Assembly (NCBI RefSeq): GCF_900100785.1
Contig: NZ_FNCP01000011.1
Span: 86,700 to 150,699 of the forward strand
Length of the DNA: 64,000 bases
Direction: 5' to 3'
DNA from: Desulfosporosinus hippei DSM 8344
GTDB taxonomy: Bacteria; Bacillota; Desulfitobacteriia; Desulfitobacteriales; Desulfitobacteriaceae
The notes under the pieces are model-generated. The model was not told where the DNA came from. It saw only the letters and a program-made list of their open reading frames with translations, and did not search any database. A program made the translations under genes and the position numbers. Positions 45,047 to 53,617 of the stretch are shown in pieces; positions within the stretch are counted from its first letter, which is position 1, and the number at the start of each line of letters is the position of its first letter.

Positions 45047-45469
45047 TTAGACGCCTAACATCGCCCATCTAAGGTTAAACAGGAAATGATAGTTATCAAG
45101 AAAAGTAATTGTGGCCAAAAAGTCTCCCTGTTTGAAATAATAAGACACAGTTCCATCTTTCTCTTCTTGCTTCATGTGGAATTTCCAACCGTTTTTCTCT
45201 AACTCCTTATTATAATGCTTGTATGCTTCGCTAAATGGAACAGTACTTTCATAAAACCCATTAAGACTAACTAAGCCATCCTTTATAACAGAAGACGAAT
45301 CATATTGTTTTGCTCCAGATAAAGGGGTAATCATGTTTAATTGGTTTCTCAATTCCGGCTCAATTTTTAAAGCTTTTTCTCATCCAATTAAAGTAACAAT
45401 ACTAAAATATAATAGACCTAGACCAAAAAATATATATCCAATAGTACTAATTTTTACTTTTTTAAACAA
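45047..45469 (-). pseudogene. Single-helix membrane protein gene broken by an in-frame TGA
   Basis: On the minus strand a frame starts at TTG (45469) nine bases after GGAGG, encodes a transmembrane helix (KISTIGYIFFGLGLLYFSIV), meets TGA at 45382-45380, and goes on in the same frame to 45047. The downstream piece is about 101 residues from a TTG at 45352 and is soluble (PFSEAYKHYNKELEKNGW). Changing TGA to TGG would restore one protein of about 140 residues. Its ribosome site overlaps the end of an RHS relic, so it is probably a former immunity or accessory gene of a displaced RHS tip. No family is recognised. Confidence 0.7.
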
Positions 45470-45475
45470 ATCAGT

Positions 45476-45612
45476 TAACCTCCACTTAAAAATGGGGAAT
45501 TATTGGGCCTGCAAAAATTCCAGGGTATAACCTGCCTGCAAACTTTGTATTCATTAAGCTGAACCCCATCCACCAACTTGTTGGGGGAATAGAGAAAGGC
45601 GTATTTTAACCC
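45476..45612 (-). pseudogene. RHS relic 2: core fragment joined to a short foreign tail
   Basis: Positions 45570-45603 match 47667-47700 of the RHS gene at 33 of 34 bases in the same orientation. The minus-strand frame reads YAFLYSPNKLV (YAFVYSPNKLV in the RHS core), then about 30 unrelated residues ending FLSGG and a stop. The GGAGG of the following broken gene overlaps that end. This is the layout of a decayed alternative RHS end plus its downstream gene. Confidence 0.7.
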
Positions 45613-45670
45613 TATTCCGTCTTCTCGGATACAACAGCAGGAAATTATAGCTTATAGTTGAGATTTACAA

Positions 45671-45994
45671 TCATTTTTTCGTTTTTTTATTTCTGTTTTT
45701 AGTTTCGATAAGTTCAAGTTGTGGTATGATAACCCTTTTATACCATATAGGAACAAAATAATAAGCGATCAAAGGTAAAATAGCAATAATTACCCAAGGC
45801 CAGTCGGGCTGCGAGTTTACTTTAAACACCATAACCAATACGGCTAAACAACATGGTATTGAGCTCAAAGCAACCGTTATTCCAACAATTTTGTCCTTAG
45901 TGATTTGAGTGAATCGACTTAGAAATACATATGATGATATGGTCAAAAATGCTGTAATGCCAAATAAAAAATAGGGCAAGATCTTTAGAAGCAT
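45671..45994 (-). CDS. Three-helix membrane protein, candidate immunity protein of the RHS tip
   Basis: The ATG at 45994 is chosen because GAAGGAG lies six bases upstream; an earlier in-frame TTG at 46009 overlaps it. The product has 107 residues. Three hydrophobic helices (about 5-28, 38-60 and 67-90) are followed by a basic tail (KNRNKKTKK). The ribosome site overlaps the RHS stop codon, so translation is coupled to the RHS gene. Position and size match immunity genes in RHS polymorphic toxin loci, and a membrane immunity protein fits a membrane-active tip. No family is recognised; an ordinary small membrane protein is the alternative. Confidence 0.7.
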   Translation of the reverse strand: MLLKILPYFLFGITAFLTISSYVFLSRFTQITKDKIVGITVALSSIPCCLAVLVMVFKVNSQPDWPWVIIAILPLIAYYFVPIWYKRVIIPQLELIETKNRNKKTKK

Positions 45995-46005
45995 AGTAAT
46001 CTCCT

Positions 46006-49000
46006 TCAATTCCAGCTTGCAGTAACTGCACTTAGCGGTATATTAAACGCAAAACCTGTGGCCATAGCTGCATTGTATAATTCGGTCCCTATTAGATGGG
46101 ACGCTCCCCCAAGAATCGGTACCGAAAGAAATCCAGTTAAACTTATTGCTAGATTACCCCAGGTACCATGAACCTGATCTCCGATTAACATCATTCCCAA
46201 GGTGGTAGCTACACCAACTATTGCAGCGACCGGAATAATAATACCGGCCGTTGATATTAAGGTTGCTGATCCAATGGCTACACCAACTATACCTGCTGTG
46301 CTCGCTCCAATACTAGCGACAGTGGCCCCGCGATTGATTAATAACAAAGTATTATTAATTACTTGTTTAGTGTCATCAGAGGTAGAATGCACTTGTGTCA
46401 TTCCTGATTTCTGGTCAAAGGAAACAGGCGCAGGCATTGGTGTAGAGTAACTTCCTGTCGGGTGGAGACCCTGTTTTTGATACTCAGTATAAACCCCCAA
46501 ATCCATCCCAGGCGCTCCTACATCATGACCCGTAGGATCAACAAAACTAACGGGATTCCCATGAGCATAAGCATATCGATTTATACTTTGGGGATCATTA
46601 GCTCTGCCTTTAAACGTATCCTTCGTCAAAAACCTGCCAATTCCTGCATTGTAGTACCTGGCATTCAGGAAATACAACCCGGTTTCCTGATCATACCGAT
46701 ATCCCGCATAAGTGTAGGCATTGTTGAACCCTGGGTCATTGTTGATGTCAACTGTGTTTCCGCCGTTTGGACCCCCATCCCTCACACTGATAACATTCCC
46801 ATAAGGATCGTAAGCATACTGTCTGTACACAGCTCCATTGGAATCCGTCACCGCCACAACATCCCCATGGGCATTGTAATGGTAGTAATAGTAGTTGTAA
46901 TAGTCTCCAACGGGACGATAAATATAGATTGAGAGCAGTTTTCCTTCCGGAGTTCGGGTATAGCGGGCGGTAATTTTATTAGCATACTGATTGGTGGTCT
47001 CGTACATCAGCTGACCATTAAAATAATGATAAGTTATGGTCTCCGATCCCACGGTTTTCGTGAGACGCTGGCCATCCCCATCATAAGTGTAACTAGCAAT
47101 GACAGTACCTGCTCCGTTTTTCACGCTGGTTAAACGGTTAGCCTCATCATAGACATATTGCTGGGTTTTGCCGTTAACTGTCAGTTTGGTCAGATTCCCG
47201 TTGGCATCATAACTCACATTACTCGCCGACCCGTTGAGAGAACTGATCTTATTATCCCCATCATAAGCAAAGGTATTTGTCTGCCCGCTGGGCAGCTCCA
47301 TGGATTTGAGGTTTCCCGCCGGATCATAGCTGTAATCCAAAGTGTACTGGGTTCCAGCATCCGTGATCTCGGCTTGGGTTAAGCGGTTAAGCTTTTCAGT
47401 TCCGGCATTGTAAACATACTTTGCTGTTGGACTGCCCGGGCCTTGGCCCTTGATTTCTATGAGCCGGCCATCGTCATCATATTTATAGGTGCTCGAAATT
47501 CTTGTGTTATAGTCATTGCCGGGTTTGAAGGTAGAGGTAACAATCAGCTGATTTCCTTCATTATAATCGAATCGATCCTCCACACCATTGGGATTGGTCT
47601 GCAACTTCAGCTTGCTGCCCTCATCGTACTTAAAGAGAGTGTCTTTGCCCGCTGCCGAGACTTTTTCCACCAACTTGTTGGGGGAATAGACAAAGGCGTA
47701 GAGGACGTCTGGATTGGATAGATACTTAAGGTTAAAGCCCAGGAGTTGATCCGTCTTAGAATACATTCCTCCCGGTGAAGGTTCCTTGATACTTCCAACA
47801 AAAGCGCCGTCGGTCCCCTTTTCGATGGAGCTGATCAGATTTCCTACCTTATCGTAATCATAGTCGAAAGTATAAAGGGTTTGGCCAGTGAGTGTTTTAG
47901 AAGCCGTTGCCTGCTTGCGCCGACCTTCTAGGTCATAGCTGAAGCCATAGGTTTCCTTATCGGATAATTTGAGAGACTTAAGCAAACCTAAGGGATCGTA
48001 GTCTAAGCTGACGGTGCTGCCGCCGGCATTGGTTTTTTGAGTGAGCCGGCCATTGGCATCGTAGGCATAACTGCTGACAATGGCGTTGGCGGCATTCTTC
48101 TCAGCCTTGAGATTGTTCTTGTCATCATAGACGAAGGAACTTTGATTGTAGATCGTACCTGAGGGAGCTTTGGTGTTGACACTTAAGACGTTGCCGTTGG
48201 CATCCAGGCCGTAGGTGGTTAAGTTGTCGGCGTTGTCCGTAACGGTGCGCAAGCGCTCCTGGCCGTCATAGGCGTAGCGGATGACTTCTCCGCTTGGGGA
48301 AGTGACGGAGGTGGCTTGTCCATAGGCGTCGTTCCTCCCATAGCTGACTGTTTTATTGAGCTGATTGGTGGTGTTGACAACATAATTATTCGAGGAATCA
48401 TAGTTTGAGGTAACCACTTCCCGACCATACCCGAAGCGAATATTGTCAAACTTAGCAACCCCTTGAGCGCTGGTCACGTCTAAGCGGACTTTGGCGGTTC
48501 CGTTGACGGGAGAGTTAAAGGGTACAACATACTTGGCCAGGTCTGATTTTTCATAAATAACTTTGGATTTAAAAGTTTGAACATAAGTCCCGGCTTGATT
48601 GTAGATAAGAACCTGCAGGGAAGCACCATTGCCAGAAGCGGCGGTCAAGGGATCGGTGCTGAGATTTCCGCTTAGGGTATAGTCTTGCCCTTGTTTAACG
48701 GGGATCAGGGTTTGAGATTCCAGGTAGCTGCTGCCGGTGGAGGGGAGACTGATGGTTCCCACTTCTGATATGACGTCTGCATAGCTGCTGGAGCGAACCC
48801 ATTTGGAAAGTCCGTTGACAAAGGAGGAGTTTTGCAGAGAGTTATACCCTCGGATCTGCGGGCTTTGTTCAAACTGGAGGTTGTCGAAGTAACCGGTGGC
48901 TCCTTGATAAGTGATGGCCATGATCCGGGCATAGACTGCATTAGCTGGCGGTTGAATATCTGTCGCCGTATAGTGATTCCACTTGTCGCTTTGGTTTGGG

Positions 49001-50904
49001 TCATTGACCTGAATATACAGGTTGGAGCTTGGATTTTGGGTGGGCTGTTGAGAGGCATCGTACCAGTAGATATAGACGACAGCCCCTGAAGACGTACCAC
49101 TCGCCAGCGTGGCTTTAATATCCCCGCTGAGGATATAGCTACCCTTGGCTTTGTCGGCGACACTGATAAAGCCTGTCCACTGGTAGGTATTGTGGTTTGT
49201 TCCCGAATTGAGCTTTAAGACTCGGCTTCCGCCGTAAGGGGCGTTCGGATCCTCCTCGCTGAGATTAATGCTGTCTGCTGGTGCCACACGGGCCCATTCC
49301 AAGGGCTGGCTGTTGCTGTCCACTTCGTTAAACCCACTGTTGTAAATTCGGTTATCCGCTATCCCCAGCAGATTAGATTCCATCGTCAGGTTTCCGGCAC
49401 TATAGGTGTAGGCTTTGGAGTTGCCGGCCTGGTCGGTTTGGGTTTGATTGTCTAGCCTTACCGGATCCCAGGCGTTCTGAACGTTTTTGCCGTCTGCTTG
49501 AGTTATTGTTTTCAGGCGATTTCTATAGTAATCATAGCTGGTTTCTCTCCCGTTAGGATCTGTTGTAGGCTCTGTGGCCTTGGTCATATTCCCAAAGGCA
49601 TCATACTTATAGTTGTAGGTGTTTCCTAAGGGTGTGGTGAGACTTGTTAGCTGGTCTGCGGCATTCCAGGTCATGCGGGTGGCTGAATTAACACCGCCTG
49701 GATCGTTGATCACGGCTATGGGGTTGCCATAATTATTGTGCACATATTGAGTGACATCCCCCAGGGGAGAGGTAACCCAGCCATCCCCGCCGAAGCCGAT
49801 CTCTGTATGACCATGGAACTCGGCTGCGGCTGCTCCTTCGACCAGTTGGGCCTCGTCGAAATAGGCATCTCCGCCAAAATGGGTGCTGTCATGGTCCGCT
49901 TGCATGTAGACCCTCAGGTAAGCCGCATTGGCTTGGGTGGTCACACTTAGGGATTGTTTTGTCCAGTCCTTCGTTCCTGTGAGAGCAATGGACCGTGTAT
50001 CCTTCCAGGTGGAATCCAGAATGGTACCGTTAACATCCGTCTGTACAGTGTTGAGAAAGGCTCTGCCGTTAAGAGCACCGGTTTTCAGCTGAGCGCTTAG
50101 GTTGTAGGCTGTAGAGGGTTTAATCGGAATTGTTTGTTGCACATAGAGAAAGCTCTGGCTAGACCCTGGGTAAACTGTTGGACTGCTTTGGATGTGCACA
50201 CTGCCTTTACCCATTGTGGCGTTTGTGGAGTCTTCGGTGATACTTCCATAATCGTAATCAACCTTTTCTTCCCAAGAGTCGAGATTACTGCCGTAGCCTG
50301 CTTCAAAGCTGGGGTTGCCCAGCAGATTGATTTCTCCGACACTGGCAATGCGGTTGAGGTTATCATAAGTCAGATAATAGGGTGTGCCATTTTTATCCAT
50401 CATGAACCGCAGTTGACCCTTGTCCCAGCTGTACTTAAGGTTGGAATCACCATAGACGGCATCTTTATAAGTGACTTGGGTCAGGTAACCGCCCGTATAA
50501 TTGTAGGTTATCTTTACCTGACCGGTATGGTCTTTCAAAGAAGCCACGGTACCGTTAACAAGGGTTAATTCCACCACCCGGCCGGAAGCATCGGTTAAGC
50601 GGATTTTGTCCCCGGCTCGGGTAATACTCGTGGTATTTCCTTTGCCGTCCAGAAGGCGAATCACCTTGCCATCCACGGCAAAGACAACACTGGGGAGCTC
50701 GGCCTGATAACCGCCGCTTTCATTGATCTCCTGAAGAGAGAAGGTTCCGTCAGGGTTCTTATAGAGCTGAACCGGGTAATTATCCGGGGCGGCATAGGTT
50801 TGTCCGTCGCTTTTGAGCATGAAAGGACGTTCCGTCCCGGCTGAATCCAGGAGCACCTTTCCCCAGGGTTTATCCACGAGCTGCATATCTAAGTTGGAAA
50901 ACAT
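46006..50904 (-). CDS. RHS/YD-repeat protein, main part with variable C-terminal tip
   Basis: This 1632-residue frame holds the main body of a secreted RHS protein. Three carbohydrate-binding-like jelly-roll segments begin near LLGNPSFEAGYG, NRIYNSGFNEVD and NSLQNSSFVNGLS. Many YD repeats follow (for example RYAYDGQERLRTVTD, YVYDEANRLTSVKNG). The RHS core closes with RYYNAGIGRFLTKD and NPVSFVDPTGHD. Beyond that lies a tip of about 170 residues with long hydrophobic Gly/Ala/Ile-rich stretches. The frame begins at ATG 50904 inside the preceding frame and lacks a ribosome site of its own; it is best seen as the third piece of one frameshifted gene spanning 52473-46006. The shell would enclose and deliver the tip as a toxin. 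Confidence 0.88.
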   Translation of the reverse strand: MFSNLDMQLVDKPWGKVLLDSAGTERPFMLKSDGQTYAAPDNYPVQLYKNPDGTFSLQEINESGGYQAELPSVVFAVDGKVIRLLDGKGNTTSITRAGDKIRLTDASGRVVELTLVNGTVASLKDHTGQVKITYNYTGGYLTQVTYKDAVYGDSNLKYSWDKGQLRFMMDKNGTPYYLTYDNLNRIASVGEINLLGNPSFEAGYGSNLDSWEEKVDYDYGSITEDSTNATMGKGSVHIQSSPTVYPGSSQSFLYVQQTIPIKPSTAYNLSAQLKTGALNGRAFLNTVQTDVNGTILDSTWKDTRSIALTGTKDWTKQSLSVTTQANAAYLRVYMQADHDSTHFGGDAYFDEAQLVEGAAAAEFHGHTEIGFGGDGWVTSPLGDVTQYVHNNYGNPIAVINDPGGVNSATRMTWNAADQLTSLTTPLGNTYNYKYDAFGNMTKATEPTTDPNGRETSYDYYRNRLKTITQADGKNVQNAWDPVRLDNQTQTDQAGNSKAYTYSAGNLTMESNLLGIADNRIYNSGFNEVDSNSQPLEWARVAPADSINLSEEDPNAPYGGSRVLKLNSGTNHNTYQWTGFISVADKAKGSYILSGDIKATLASGTSSGAVVYIYWYDASQQPTQNPSSNLYIQVNDPNQSDKWNHYTATDIQPPANAVYARIMAITYQGATGYFDNLQFEQSPQIRGYNSLQNSSFVNGLSKWVRSSSYADVISEVGTISLPSTGSSYLESQTLIPVKQGQDYTLSGNLSTDPLTAASGNGASLQVLIYNQAGTYVQTFKSKVIYEKSDLAKYVVPFNSPVNGTAKVRLDVTSAQGVAKFDNIRFGYGREVVTSNYDSSNNYVVNTTNQLNKTVSYGRNDAYGQATSVTSPSGEVIRYAYDGQERLRTVTDNADNLTTYGLDANGNVLSVNTKAPSGTIYNQSSFVYDDKNNLKAEKNAANAIVSSYAYDANGRLTQKTNAGGSTVSLDYDPLGLLKSLKLSDKETYGFSYDLEGRRKQATASKTLTGQTLYTFDYDYDKVGNLISSIEKGTDGAFVGSIKEPSPGGMYSKTDQLLGFNLKYLSNPDVLYAFVYSPNKLVEKVSAAGKDTLFKYDEGSKLKLQTNPNGVEDRFDYNEGNQLIVTSTFKPGNDYNTRISSTYKYDDDGRLIEIKGQGPGSPTAKYVYNAGTEKLNRLTQAEITDAGTQYTLDYSYDPAGNLKSMELPSGQTNTFAYDGDNKISSLNGSASNVSYDANGNLTKLTVNGKTQQYVYDEANRLTSVKNGAGTVIASYTYDGDGQRLTKTVGSETITYHYFNGQLMYETTNQYANKITARYTRTPEGKLLSIYIYRPVGDYYNYYYYHYNAHGDVVAVTDSNGAVYRQYAYDPYGNVISVRDGGPNGGNTVDINNDPGFNNAYTYAGYRYDQETGLYFLNARYYNAGIGRFLTKDTFKGRANDPQSINRYAYAHGNPVSFVDPTGHDVGAPGMDLGVYTEYQKQGLHPTGSYSTPMPAPVSFDQKSGMTQVHSTSDDTKQVINNTLLLINRGATVASIGASTAGIVGVAIGSATLISTAGIIIPVAAIVGVATTLGMMLIGDQVHGTWGNLAISLTGFLSVPILGGASHLIGTELYNAAMATGFAFNIPLSAVTASWN

Positions 50905-52250
50905 TTTTTGCCGAAAATTCCCTCAAGAGCTCCCCGGCTGTTATAGGTTCTCGTAACGCTGTTGGGAATTCCTCGGCCCGGCAGGGAGAAATCTACCACA
51001 GAGCTGATGAAATTTCCGTTATCCGTGTTGGCGGAACCGACGGGTGTGTTGGCATAACTCCAGTAAGGGTTTAACCCCGTTTGGTCGGTGATATAGGTGA
51101 TGGAGAGAAAGGGCTGATTGGTTCCGTAATTGCTTGTGCGATAGAAGAATAAGGGATTGCCTTCCTGGTTATGAGCAACCATGAAGCCGTTGTTGCTCAA
51201 ACCGCCATTATACCAGCCTTTGACGATAGACCAGACGTTAAAGTTAACCCAGCCTATGTGGCTGCCAGGAACGGTAATGAGTGAGGCTCTGGTTTCTTCG
51301 TTATCTTGATCAACGTCAGGTTTATTACTCCAAGTTATCTCTAGGGGATTCCAGGCAGTTTTGATTCTAAAGGCAGCCAGGTCCTGAGCTTCACTGGTCG
51401 TTGTATATTTGTAAAGAGAGAAGATACTGTCTGTAACGATAGCACCCGTCGGAAGGCCGGGGAGAGGAAATTTGATCAACGAGCGGGTTGCACCAAGTTG
51501 GGTATCCCAGCCCGTGGTCATATAAGGGCTGTTGTAATATTTGTAAGAGCTGTTGGATGCTATATAGGTATCAATTCCGTTGGCTCCCACATCGGCTGTA
51601 ATGTTTTCGTTGGAAATAATCGGATCCACAATGATGGGAAAGGATCGCTCAGGATCATTTAACCAGGTTAGATCAGCCACGATATCCAGGACATACTGAT
51701 TTGGTTTTTCAGAAGGAGTAAGAGTTACTTTTGCTGCATTACTGATTTGCTGTTTTTGGTCGATCATATAGGCTGGAGGTAAGGTTAACTGGGTCTCTCC
51801 GGTGGTTTCATCCTGTAAGGCGATACTGCCATCTTCCAGGGCTTGGGGCTTTAAGCCTTTAGTTTCCAGGATGAATTTAAAGGAATTGGGGGCTGCCTTG
51901 TCTTTGAGGATAATATTTTCCTTGAGTCCATCGGAATAAGGAAGGTACTCTAAATCTGTAGACGGAAGCAAGTTGGGGTAGGTAACTGAAGTGTCGGTTT
52001 TAACGACATCAACCTTCTGAACTTTATCCATCTTCCAGGCAATCTCGTGGTTCGCATCCAGAATAACCTTGACAAGGATGTCCGAGGCAGAATGATCGGC
52101 GAATTGAGTCTGAAATCCGTTGGCCTCGTTTTGGGCGGCAAAGCCCGCCTTAGCAGGGAACCACTTTATTGGAGATATCCTGCCATTTTCCCTTGGCATC
52201 CAGATAATGTCTGCTGCTCTTCGAGGTTTCGGCAGTAAAGCTGCCATCAC
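50889..52250 (-). CDS. RHS protein, N-terminal middle part (frameshifted piece)
   Basis: Useful coding starts near 52160, since the first 30 or so residues of this open frame are out-of-frame sequence overlapping the piece upstream. It continues with a secreted-protein region and a DNRLRE-type domain (about 200-330: ADVGANGIDTYIASNSS, RSLIKFPLPGLP, ITWSNKP), common in RHS/wall-associated proteins. It ends with NSVTRTYNSRGALEGIFGKK, then two out-of-place residues and a stop. One base change at the T6 run (50904-50909, A6 on the coding strand) would carry it into the 46006-50904 frame: GIFGK...FSNLD. Confidence 0.82.
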   Translation of the reverse strand: MMAALLPKPRRAADIIWMPRENGRISPIKWFPAKAGFAAQNEANGFQTQFADHSASDILVKVILDANHEIAWKMDKVQKVDVVKTDTSVTYPNLLPSTDLEYLPYSDGLKENIILKDKAAPNSFKFILETKGLKPQALEDGSIALQDETTGETQLTLPPAYMIDQKQQISNAAKVTLTPSEKPNQYVLDIVADLTWLNDPERSFPIIVDPIISNENITADVGANGIDTYIASNSSYKYYNSPYMTTGWDTQLGATRSLIKFPLPGLPTGAIVTDSIFSLYKYTTTSEAQDLAAFRIKTAWNPLEITWSNKPDVDQDNEETRASLITVPGSHIGWVNFNVWSIVKGWYNGGLSNNGFMVAHNQEGNPLFFYRTSNYGTNQPFLSITYITDQTGLNPYWSYANTPVGSANTDNGNFISSVVDFSLPGRGIPNSVTRTYNSRGALEGIFGKKCFPT

Positions 52251-52473
52251 TGTTTAGATAGTGTTTGGTGTACTTGTCCCGCTTCTCGGTGAGTTCCCGA
52301 ACTTTCGTTGCATTTTTGTTAAGCTTTTTTTCGCTGATGGCTTGTTCTGTCTTAGAAACGTTGGTTAAACCTGCCTTAGCTGCGGCCGCAAGCGTCAGTT
52401 GTGGGGCGATTCCTAAGGAAAGCATGCACAATGACAGGATGCCGGAGATTAATTTTGTTCTTTGTCTACCCAA
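52150..52473 (-). CDS. RHS protein, N-terminal signal-peptide piece (frameshifted)
   Basis: The TTG at 52473 follows AAGGAGG by eight to nine bases and starts the intact locus. The 107 residues begin with a signal peptide (LISGILSLCMLSLGIAPQLTLA). They run to QDISNKVVP and then stop at 52150 because of an extra base in the GGG at 52156-52158 (CCC on the coding strand). Removing one base gives KVVPAKAGFAAQNEANGF in the next frame. The protein would therefore be exported by Sec. Confidence 0.82.
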   Translation of the reverse strand: MGRQRTKLISGILSLCMLSLGIAPQLTLAAAAKAGLTNVSKTEQAISEKKLNKNATKVRELTEKRDKYTKHYLNSDGSFTAETSKSSRHYLDAKGKWQDISNKVVPC

Positions 52474-52684
52474 GACGTCTCCTCCTTGATGAATAAAGTC
52501 TCTCGGTTTTGACCGAGGAAGTGGGCCGAAGCACCATCCTTCTTCTATTTGTGAGAATTTTGTTATAAAAATGTGAGGAATTTGTCGAGACCTTATACAA
52601 TTCGTTTTTTATAGGAGATTCCTTTTTTTATCGGATAAGTAATTTATTCCAAATTGAATAAGTCTTATCAATCTTAAAAAGAAG

Positions 52685-52885
52685 AGAGTCTGAGGGCAGA
52701 TGATATATAGTAAGAAATTAGTGGACAAGACAGGTAAGCGAGTTTGACAGACGGCTTGTCCGAGAAACGAATGCGCATTCGTTTCTCGGACAACCCTAAT
52801 GTAAGTTCCGAACTACATCTATCTCTATTCGGCTAACCTCACTGTGAGGGGTCAGAGCGGAAGCGATCCGGCAGGTAAGACGCTG
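52685..52885 (+). repeat. About 200-bp direct repeat, copy 2 (right flank of the RHS locus)
   Basis: Same-orientation partner of 44316-44522, sharing AGAGTCTGAGGG at the left edge, TATATAGTAAG, the palindrome and the CTAACCTC-ACTGTGAGG region. Copies 1 and 2 enclose all RHS-related genes (about 8.2 kb). Confidence 0.8.
52756..52793. repeat. 38-bp perfect palindrome, copy 2
   Basis: Positions 52756-52774 are the exact reverse complement of 52775-52793, core GAATGCGCATTC. Compared with copy 1 the arm reads CCGAGAAACG rather than CCGAAAAACG and the other arm has changed to match, so the pairing is kept. Confidence 0.9.
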
Positions 52886-52962
52886 CGGCGACAGCCAAAC
52901 CCCTTTAGGGAAAAGGGTATTGATTAAAAAGTCAGGGAATTAATGAATTAATGATAGAAATG

Positions 52963-53001
52963 AGATTGCCCTGGGCTGCTCTAAGCAACTCAGGGCAATC
53001 T
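52963..53001. terminator. Hairpin between repeat copies 2 and 3
   Basis: AGATTGCCCTG (52963-52973) pairs with CAGGGCAATCT (52991-53001), followed by TTAGTTAAG on the plus strand. No gene clearly uses it. Confidence 0.6.
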
Positions 53002-53024
53002 TTAGTTAAGAACTCAATTATCTT

Positions 53025-53057
53025 TGTTCCTGTGAGGGGGCAATGGACCGTGTATCC
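53025..53057 (-). pseudogene. RHS core relic 3
   Basis: GTTCCTGTGAG...CAATGGACCGTGTATCC matches 49973-50002 of the RHS gene with a small insertion in the middle. On the minus strand it gives DTRSIA, then LTGTK only after a frame change (DTRSIALTGTK in the gene). It directly adjoins palindrome copy 3. Confidence 0.6.
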
Positions 53058-53059
53058 AA

Positions 53060-53124
53060 AACAGGTAAGCGAGTTTGACAGACTACTTGTCCGAAAAACG
53101 AATGCGCATTCGTTTTTTGGACAA
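53060..53124 (+). repeat. Third palindrome copy with partial left flank
   Basis: AACAGGTAAGCGAGTTTGAC matches the flank of copy 2, then a 38-bp palindrome (53087-53124) follows with one G-T mismatch. The longer left and right parts of the 200-bp repeat are missing. Confidence 0.8.
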
Positions 53125-53617
53125 CCCCGATTTGTAAAAGCCGGGTTACAGCCGAAATCACCAGCATAATCCAACCACCTTCATTCTGTCTGAGAAGTTT
53201 TATCCTTTTATCTGAAAAAATTGCAAAGATGAATAAGAATCGGCAGCTTGGCAAAATTTACGAGGTTAATGGAAAAGACTCTCCATTAACCTTATTTATG
53301 TTGATATGTTATAATTTTAGAGGTGCTTAAGCCCTTAGCTCCTATTAACCTATTTTCTTGGCTGGCTTTATGGGCTTTTGCGGATATTTCAGCACCTATT
53401 TAGAGGGTGGGGACAATTTTTTAGAGCCGTCGAGCCTAATATGGGGGATGATCGTTTGTAATTGAAAGGAAATCAGCTCTAATTTTAGTTTGTTTCTGGG
53501 GTTTCTTAACTTTTGCTATTGTAAATAATTATTGTGATATCTCAAATTGAACATGACTGTTAGTAAAACAGGCAATACAGTATGTTATAATAAGTACAAG
53601 AAGTGAGGTGAAGTGGT
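53125..53617. other. Intergenic region before pcrA
   Basis: AGGTTAATGGA (53263-53273) pairs with TCCATTAACCT (53282-53292), a clean 11-bp stem. The rest is AT-rich with no gene that I can support. The pcrA promoter presumably lies near 53510-53590, but no clear -35/-10 pair stands out. Confidence 0.55.

Noticed and set aside
46202..50568. Several plus-strand frames of 70-156 codons opposite the RHS gene
   Set aside because: They are Ile/Val-rich shadows of YD repeats, with no independent signals.
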